DNA of 64,000 nucleotides from Ascidia mentula. Taxonomy: Eukaryota; Chordata; Ascidiacea; Phlebobranchia; Ascidiidae. Positions 57,961 through 64,000 of the stretch are shown piece by piece. The notes beneath the pieces are model-generated. The model was given only the letters and a program-made list of their open reading frames with translations, did no database searches and was not told where the DNA came from. Each line of letters opens with the position of its first letter. Within the stretch, counting starts at the first letter, position 1. Made by a program: the position numbers and the translations under genes. Location of the stretch: contig OX387199.1 of assembly GCA_947561715.1 (NCBI GenBank), forward strand, positions 1,121,001 through 1,185,000, written 5' to 3'.

Positions 57961-60900
57961 TCATCGTTGCGGGAAATGCACGATTCGCAAGCCATGCTCG
58001 GTAGAAGGTTGCACTGGCACTTTTCACCACACAAAGTTGCATGGCGCCTTTCAGAAGAGGCGACCCGGCAAGATTACAGAGAACCCTGCCCCGAAGCCAT
58101 CGCCGATAGAACAATCGGCAACGATAATGGAAGCTACAACGGACAACTGCGGAGTCTACCTCAACGTCGTTCCCGTAAAGGTCAGACACAACAACATCGA
58201 GGTAAATACGTACGCTTTTCTTGATCAAGGTTCTACGTCTACATTTTGCGAACAAGGTCTGATTGATAAACTTGGTCTGCAATCCAAGGATCGAAAGATT
58301 TGTCTGAGCACTCTGACAGATCAATCGCGAGTGTACCAAGGCTCCACTGTGTCCTTCACCGTCATGCCGCTTGATGACGGAGAGCCGTTGTTGTTGCCGG
58401 AAGTGCTGTCCATCGACAAAATTCCCGTGTCGCCAAATAGGATCCCTGATGCGAAGAAGCTTGCGGAGTTCAATCACCTCAAGGAGTTGCCCCTGCGTCG
58501 CCTGGAAGGGGGAACTGTGACGATACTGATCGGAGCCGATAACCCCGCAGCCTTCCACGTACAGTGTACACGTTCTGGACCGCAGGGGACACCTTGTGCT
58601 GTAAAGACATCTCTTGGCTGGTCACTCTTTGGTCCCGCACTTGGTTCGTCTGCAAGGAGCGAAGCACATGTCCGTTTTTTAAAGGTTGCACAAGTCATGT
58701 TCCAACGGGAGATAGAGTGTTTGTGGAAGAGCGACTTTGGCGACGGAACATCAGTATTCGACATACCCTCATCCAGGGAAGATCGAATTGTTTATGACAC
58801 GATGAAGGCATCGGTGAAGCATCAAGATGGACATTTTGAGCTCCCATTACCTTGGAGACCTGGAATCGAAAAGTTGCCACCCAGCCGCCAGATGGCGGAA
58901 AAGCGAATGGTCGGTTTGAAAAGACGATTGTCTAACAACGATGTTCTGCGAAAGGGATATGTAGACACGGTGCAAACGTACATATCCAAAGGATACGCCG
59001 AAGAAATTCCCGACAACAAGGTCGTGACAGACAATCGCATCTCGTACCTGCCTCACCACCCAGTATTTAACCCACACAAGTCTGACAAGCTTCGTGTGGT
59101 CTTTGATTGTGCTGCCCGAAGCAGAAGCGTCTCACTGAACGACGCACTGATGCAAGGTCCTGATTTTGTAAACAGTTTGGTTGGCGTGCTAACCCGTTTT
59201 CGCTGTCAGCCAGTTGCCTTGATTGCCGACATCGAGGCAATGTTCCACCAGGTTCGGGTGGAATCCCGTGATCGCGATGCACTTCGATTTCTCTGGTGGC
59301 CCGGTGGAGATCTGACCTGTACACCGACGCCTCATCGGATGAAAGTGCACTTATTTGGTGCAACGTCCTCTCCGAGTTGCGCCACCTTCTGTCTGAGGCA
59401 GACCGCAGATTTATTCGGTAAAAACTTTGATCCACAGGTTGAATCCGTTTTGCGGCGCAATTTTTATGTGGACGACTGCCTCGCATCCGTCAAGGATATA
59501 GAAACTGCTATCGCTGTTCGTCTTCGTTTGAAAGACCTGCTAGCCAGAGGAGGATTTCGCTTGACAAAGTGGCTCTCTAACGAACAGCGCGTTTTGGAGT
59601 CGGTTCCCGAAAACGATCGAGCAAAGGTTGTGAAATCGCGTTGCCTCGATGATGCTACGCAACAGAGAGTCCTTGGTGTTCATTGGTCTGTTGCGGAGGA
59701 CGCATTTCGGTTCAAAGTCAAACCGCCGAGCAGGCCGCACAAGCGTAGAGGAATCCTTTCAGCTGTCAGTTCACTTTACGACCCTCTGGGTTTCGTATCT
59801 CCCGTGATTCTAAGGGCCAAGTTATTGCTGCAGGACTTGTGCAGAATGGAACTGAATTGGGATGACGGCATTCCGGAATTGATATCCGATAACTGGAAGA
59901 GGTGGCTTGCTGAGTTGCCTCACTTAAGCAATGTTGTCGTTCCACGTTGCTTCAGGTCTTCGAAACTGAAACCTCCATTGAAGTATCAACTGCATCATTT
60001 CGCTGACGCATCTAAGTATGCGTATGGCGCCGTATCATATCTTCGCATCGAAGACGATCACAGGACAGTGATGTGTTCTTTTCTGATTGGAAAATGCCGA
60101 CTTGCCCCGTTGAACACGAAGACGATCCCTCGACTGGAGCTCACCGCTGCTGTGCTCGCTGCGAGGTTGGATCGCCTCATGAGAAAGGAACTAGACTTGC
60201 CCATTGAAAGTTCAGTTTTCTGGAGTGATTCCACTGCTGTTCTGTTAAGCATTCGAAATGCAACCAAACGGTTTCCAGTTTTTGTCGCCAATCGCCTGGC
60301 AGAGATTGAGCGACTGACCGACATTACGAATTGGAAACACGTTCCTATAAAATTAAATCCCGCAGATGATGCCTCAAGAGGTCTACCCGCTGATGCCCTT
60401 GTCAATTCGAGTCGCTGGTTAAAAGGCCCAATGTTTCTCCTGGAGCCAGAAACCAACTGGCCGTCGCAACCGCCAAATGCTGCTGATGTTCCTGAGGAAT
60501 TTAATCCGATGGGGAAGGCTGTAGCCTCCTGTACTGTTAACGTACATAAGCCGAAGCACCCCATGGATCGAATCATTGAACGTTACTCGTGCCTACATCG
60601 ATTAAAGAAAGCCGTGGCCTGGTGGATGAGATTTAAGATGTTTTTGATACATCGAAGGAAATTATCAATTGTCCCGTCAACTAACATTGGCTTGTCTGAG
60701 TTGAAGATCGCCGAGTTGGAACTTGTCAAGTACGAGCAGCGGAAAAGTTTTGCTTTACTTCTCTCTGCATTAAGTGGAAATTCTCGACTGAAAAAGACTG
60801 ACTGCAGTCGTTCCGTGTACAAGTTAAACCCTGTTCTGGTTGATCAAGTGCTCCGTGTTGGTGGACGTTTAGACAAAGCGCCGATAAGTTTCAACGCGAG

Positions 60901-62092
60901 ACATCCTGCAATCATGCCCCATTCTTCGCATTTGACTGACCTATTAATCCTGGCCCATCATGAAAGAGTTGGACACTCCGGGATCGGACACACCTGGACT
61001 TCAGTTCGACAAGACCACTGGATCATCAAGGGCGGTGTTGCCGTACGGCGCGTGCTTGGAAAATGTCTGTCTTGTCGACGCCGCAATGCTCAACCGGGTC
61101 GGCAGATGATGGCCGATCTGCCGTCGGCTCGCTTGGGAATCGCTGAACCTCCGTTCTCCAATGTCGGAATTGACTATTTCGGTCCTTTTCTGGTGAAGCA
61201 GGGTCGCAGCGAAGTGAAACGTTACGGTTGCGTATTCACCTGCCTTACAATCCGTGCCGTTCATCTGGAAGTTGCCCACAGTCTGTCTACTGATTCGTTC
61301 ATAGCTGCCCTTCGTCGTTTCATTGGGAGACGCGGAGCACCAAAGCATATCTTCAGCGACAATGGCACAAATTTTGTTGGTGCCGAGAAAATACTGAGAG
61401 AGTCGTTGCAAGCATGGAACCAGCTTCAAATCTCTGAATTTCTGCTTCAGAAACAGACGTCGTGGTCATTCAACCCTCCTGCTGCAAGCCACATGGGTGG
61501 CGTTTGGGAACGTATGATTCGTTCTGTTCGTCGGATCATGTCCTCGCTTGCTGGTTCCCAGGTGATGTCTGATGAAGTCTTGGAGACCTTGTTTGTGGAA
61601 GCTGAATCCATAATCAACTCAAGACCCCTTGTCCCGGTGACATTTGATCATAGGGACGAAGAACCGCTGACCCCGAATCATCTCCTGCTGATGAGAGGAT
61701 CGCCCAACCTGCCTCCGACGATTGCAGAGAAAAAGGATTGCTATACAAGACGGCGTTGGCGTCAGGTGCAGTTTCTCGCTGACCATTTCTGGAAGAGGTT
61801 CGTGAGAGAATACCTGCCGGTTATCACTGCTCGTCCCAAGTGGCATGATGATTCTCATCGCAACTTTAAGAAAAATGATGTCGTCCTACTTGTGTGCGAA
61901 TCTGAGTGCCGTTCAAAATGGGCGATCGGTCGAATCATTGAGACGTACCCCGATGAAAATGGAAGAGTTCGCATTGTGCTCGTTCGGACGAGCAGCGGTG
62001 TCTTTCGGCGCCCTATCACAAAACTGTGTCGCATCGTTGATTCTGATGAGACCTCCTCAACCTTTCCGAGCGATGTCAGCTCGGTTTGCTAG
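57809..62092 (+). CDS. pol polyprotein of the BEL/Pao element
   Basis: One open frame of 1,427 codons. The first 30 or so codons overlap gag and are not homologous; the Pao-type part starts near 57890. Protease: LDQGST near 58220. Reverse transcriptase: VALIADIEAMFHQV and FYVDDCL (the YVDD active site near 59465). RNase H: HHFADASKYAYGAV and FWSDSTAVL. Integrase: H2C2 zinc region near 60958-61080, then GIDYFGPF, FSDNGTNF and GGVWERM giving the D, D, E residues. C-terminal DUF5641-like chromatin/DNA-binding tail to 62092. All catalytic residues look present. Confidence 0.93.
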   Translation: MDRTFRSSARRDWIPSRISRLYQFCRRATAHRQLVVRCRGCLRKRARLCSGHRCGKCTIRKPCSVEGCTGTFHHTKLHGAFQKRRPGKITENPAPKPSPIEQSATIMEATTDNCGVYLNVVPVKVRHNNIEVNTYAFLDQGSTSTFCEQGLIDKLGLQSKDRKICLSTLTDQSRVYQGSTVSFTVMPLDDGEPLLLPEVLSIDKIPVSPNRIPDAKKLAEFNHLKELPLRRLEGGTVTILIGADNPAAFHVQCTRSGPQGTPCAVKTSLGWSLFGPALGSSARSEAHVRFLKVAQVMFQREIECLWKSDFGDGTSVFDIPSSREDRIVYDTMKASVKHQDGHFELPLPWRPGIEKLPPSRQMAEKRMVGLKRRLSNNDVLRKGYVDTVQTYISKGYAEEIPDNKVVTDNRISYLPHHPVFNPHKSDKLRVVFDCAARSRSVSLNDALMQGPDFVNSLVGVLTRFRCQPVALIADIEAMFHQVRVESRDRDALRFLWWPGGDLTCTPTPHRMKVHLFGATSSPSCATFCLRQTADLFGKNFDPQVESVLRRNFYVDDCLASVKDIETAIAVRLRLKDLLARGGFRLTKWLSNEQRVLESVPENDRAKVVKSRCLDDATQQRVLGVHWSVAEDAFRFKVKPPSRPHKRRGILSAVSSLYDPLGFVSPVILRAKLLLQDLCRMELNWDDGIPELISDNWKRWLAELPHLSNVVVPRCFRSSKLKPPLKYQLHHFADASKYAYGAVSYLRIEDDHRTVMCSFLIGKCRLAPLNTKTIPRLELTAAVLAARLDRLMRKELDLPIESSVFWSDSTAVLLSIRNATKRFPVFVANRLAEIERLTDITNWKHVPIKLNPADDASRGLPADALVNSSRWLKGPMFLLEPETNWPSQPPNAADVPEEFNPMGKAVASCTVNVHKPKHPMDRIIERYSCLHRLKKAVAWWMRFKMFLIHRRKLSIVPSTNIGLSELKIAELELVKYEQRKSFALLLSALSGNSRLKKTDCSRSVYKLNPVLVDQVLRVGGRLDKAPISFNARHPAIMPHSSHLTDLLILAHHERVGHSGIGHTWTSVRQDHWIIKGGVAVRRVLGKCLSCRRRNAQPGRQMMADLPSARLGIAEPPFSNVGIDYFGPFLVKQGRSEVKRYGCVFTCLTIRAVHLEVAHSLSTDSFIAALRRFIGRRGAPKHIFSDNGTNFVGAEKILRESLQAWNQLQISEFLLQKQTSWSFNPPAASHMGGVWERMIRSVRRIMSSLAGSQVMSDEVLETLFVEAESIINSRPLVPVTFDHRDEEPLTPNHLLLMRGSPNLPPTIAEKKDCYTRRRWRQVQFLADHFWKRFVREYLPVITARPKWHDDSHRNFKKNDVVLLVCESECRSKWAIGRIIETYPDENGRVRIVLVRTSSGVFRRPITKLCRIVDSDETSSTFPSDVSSVC

Positions 62093-62207
62093 ATAAACTC
62101 TGGGTAACTGCTCGGTTTTCTGAAGATACCTTTGGACACTCATTTCTCGCCGCGATACGCACGATATTGGCGATGTGTTTGTAAAAATGTTTCATGTCAT
62201 TCCCACA

Positions 62208-62220
62208 TTTTGGGGGGGAG
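62208..62220 (+). other. Polypurine tract of the BEL/Pao element
   Basis: TTTTGGGGGGGAG lies directly before the 3' LTR, the normal place for second-strand priming. Confidence 0.8.
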
Positions 62221-62655
62221 TGTTACATCGCCACTGTTTTATGTGATGTATTGATAATTGACGTCAGCACAATGTACCGTTGTTACGTCACAAATACCGT
62301 TGTTCCCGTAGAACCCCAGTGCCTGCCTGTACTGTTGTTGACTGAGTTTTGCCCTGGTTAGTTTTCTGCTGTATGAAACTAATATTATGTTCTATTTGAA
62401 TAAGATAAATTAAGGCAATTTAAGTGCAAGTTGAATCTGCTAAGGTTGTTTCCTGCTGTGTTATTGTTTGGGAAGAAGCCTATATTTTTGTGACTGGTTC
62501 CAAAATAGTTCGAAACCGCAGCGTCTTTGAATAAAGTTGAACCGTTTCTTTTGAAGAAGAAGCGTGTGCGTTAAGAACCATTGAGGAAAACCCGTCTGTT
62601 GCACTGTCCGGGCGCAACCAGTCACGCCCGTCTGACTGCCAAGGGCAGCGCAACA
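62221..62655 (+). repeat. 3' LTR of the BEL/Pao element
   Basis: 435 bp. It has CGAAACCGCAGCGTC inserted relative to the 5' LTR; otherwise four substitutions. Followed by target duplication CCGAT. Confidence 0.95.
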
Positions 62656-62660
62656 CCGAT

Positions 62661-63397
62661 TGTGATACTCATGCTTTTTCCTGGCAGCACGAAGTTTTGT
62701 AAAGTATTTGTGCGAGTTCATTTTTGAACCCGACGAGTTCATGGTTGAATTTAAAAATTAACTCGTTCAGTCTGGTTGAGTTTATAAACGGAATTTTTGA
62801 AAGTTCGTTTTTGGTCAAAGTGTTTATTGTTCGTTCGTTCCGTTTCAAAAAATAGAATGCTCATTTCTTATTGAACTCGGCTGTGTTTATTTAGGGGTCA
62901 ATGAGTTCATGGTTGATTTGTTCTTTTTGAAAAACGAACTCATTGACTCCGTTTTAGTTTATTTACGTAGTCATTAAGTGCTGACCGTCGCGCTATCTAA
63001 TTTTTTTGCAGTGTGTGATTTTCCAATACTGCAACGTTGGAGACATTGATGGTGTTTTTTGGAGCTGTCTGATGATAAAAACATTTTTCACATAATAGAT
63101 TTATTGAAAACATGAATATTCAATACGCCAGCAACGGGTACAAAATTACAGATGAAAAAATCGTTCTTATTGTTCTTAACATATTTATCATTTACTATAT
63201 ACAATCACAGGAATTCCAAAGGTATCCAAAACGCTGAATATGTTGGGCATTTTCCAAAAATCGTTTTTTATTTATTCATAACAACAATAAAGCCATTTAT
63301 ACATTGGTCATTTATACACTCTTGTCAATGCAATAGAATAGTGAGAATTATAAACAGCTGCTTAATTTGAAACTTATAACGTTTTTGTGAAACTCTG
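62661..63397. other. Intergenic DNA right of the retrotransposon
   Basis: Contains GAGTTCAT-type repeats and a perfect 12-bp inverted repeat GTCAATGAGTTC / GAACTCATTGAC (62897-62908 and 62936-62947). A minus-strand AATAAA near 63265 probably serves the exon at 63398. No gene is supported. Confidence 0.5.
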
Positions 63398-63541
63398 CTA
63401 CCCCAACTCAATTGATTGTATGCACCACCCGCACATCTTAAGACCGACAACAGCAGTAACAGGAGAAGGACGGTCGAATGAGAAAACTTGCTCGTTTTTC
63501 CACACGCAGTAAATGCGTTCGTCGGCCACGTAAAAGTGCAA
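63398..63541 (-). CDS. Terminal exon of an unidentified minus-strand gene
   Basis: After TTTTCAG the frame encodes 47 residues, beginning LHFYVADERIYCVWKNEQ and ending CGWCIQSIELG, then TAG (63398-63400). Phase 0, good acceptor and downstream AATAAA support a real last exon. I do not recognise the protein family. Upstream exons must lie to the right, within 63542-64000 or beyond. Confidence 0.55.
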   Translation of the reverse strand: MHFYVADERIYCVWKNEQVFSFDRPSPVTAVVGLKMCGWCIQSIELG

Positions 63542-63880
63542 CTGAAAAGGAAGTGTTTAAATTTTTATAAGAAACTTGGTAAGGTCAGATTCGTTGGAAT
63601 TTGAATAAAAAAGTCAGTTGAAAATTGTTTTATGCGTTGCTGGTTTGTTTGCAAAATGTTTTGCAATAATTACTAGTTTATTTAGTCTCCACTTCATACT
63701 GACAATGAGTTTCGTATTCCGTTAAACTGAGATAAAAATGTGGAAATTACATAAATATTACACAAGGGCTCAATTAACACCCTTTTGCAATTGTGGCACA
63801 GAAATGCAGTCTTAAGGCAGTCAGTCGACAAGAGATTACAAATACTTTTATTACACTAGTTTTCTTGCACACTCAAATCT

Positions 63881-64000
63881 TCAAACCCACCAATAAAATC
63901 CTTTAGCTCTGGTCACTCGGATATGACCATCAGTTGTTCTCAACATTTTATGCTTTGTGGTCACCAAGTAAATAAACTGACCAAACAAATCCATGAATAT
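63881..64000 (-). CDS. Possible C-terminal coding end of another minus-strand gene, cut by window edge
   Basis: From the right edge an open frame of 39 codons ends in TGA (63881-63883) with text such as RTTDGHIRVTRAKGF. A minus-strand AATAAA (63848-63853) follows within 35 bases. This could be a 3' end, or just 3' UTR. If real, it would be a separate gene from the exon at 63398. Confidence 0.3.
   Translation of the reverse strand: MFMDLFGQFIYLVTTKHKMLRTTDGHIRVTRAKGFYWWV

Larger units (their letters stand above)
55934..62655 (+). mobile_element. BEL/Pao LTR retrotransposon, nearly full length
   Basis: LTRs at 55934-56353 and 62221-62655 both begin TGTTACATCG and end GCGCAACA. The 5-bp target duplication CCGAT flanks it (55929-55933 and 62656-62660). 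Internal order: leader repeats, gag, protease, reverse transcriptase, RNase H, integrase and a C-terminal DUF5641-like domain, which is the BEL/Pao order. LTRs differ by four substitutions and one 15-bp indel, so the insertion is young. No envelope-like gene is seen. The gag part is out of frame with itself and with pol (see parts). Confidence 0.95.

Noticed and set aside
62050..62063. Hammerhead core CTGATGAG in the retrotransposon
   Set aside because: CTGATGAGACC occurs in the pol coding region, but no stem II partner, GAAA box or stem I arms follow.
1..64000. CRISPR array, bacterial operon or phage features
   Set aside because: The window is clearly spliced eukaryotic DNA; no regular repeat-spacer pattern exists.

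Overview
This is a eukaryotic nuclear window. Genes are split into many short exons with consensus GT/AG junctions, and the non-coding DNA is AT-rich. The gene set (ATM kinase, a NACHT-LRR receptor, an LDLa/7TM receptor, CDIPT, CENPS, profilin-4, FAM228) and the divergent PFN4/FAM228 pair point to an invertebrate chordate. A tunicate (ascidian) is most likely from the compact genes and short introns, but I cannot name the species. For all main genes I built exon models by hand and checked that the reading phase closes across the modelled junctions.

Layout. 191-13941 (+): the last 34 exons of ATM, about 1,664 residues, ending in kinase and FATC domains. 13942-17562: 3' UTR, two copies of a short retroposon and no clear gene. 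17563-32385 (-): a NACHT-LRR (NOD-like) receptor with two tandem alternative first exons, one big NACHT exon and a string of duplicated 54-codon LRR exons; its introns hold a hAT-like element and other insertions that are absent from sister repeat units. 34965-35440: a broken piece of the same receptor. 35835-43428 (-): an LDLa-repeat receptor with a 7TM domain, carrying two in-frame stops and lacking TM6-TM7. 45136-47023 (-): CDIPT (phosphatidylinositol synthase). 48189-49134 (+): CENPS. 49136-50620 (-): profilin-4, whose stop codon is one base from that of CENPS. 51413-53656 (+): FAM228. 54314-55021 (-): 3' exons of a coiled-coil gene. 55934-62655 (+): a BEL/Pao LTR retrotransposon with nearly identical LTRs and a 5-bp target duplication. 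62661-64000: the 3' ends of one or two unidentified minus-strand genes.

The most striking signal is not a protein. Two sites, 11024-11080 (inside an ATM kinase-domain intron, sense strand) and 42782-42841, fold as complete type I hammerhead ribozymes: closed stem I, CTGATGA, a 5-bp stem II, GAAA, a short stem III and a GTA or GTC cleavage triplet. Degenerate relatives lie at 8007-8056, 10617-10690, 18012-18043 and 31212-31263, so this is a dispersed ribozyme-bearing repeat family. The ATM copy is predicted to cut the ATM pre-mRNA inside an intron.

Other themes: exon duplication is the main mode of change in both receptor genes; conserved gene pairing (PFN4/FAM228) matches the vertebrate arrangement; CENPS and PFN4 are packed so tightly that their 3' UTRs must overlap.
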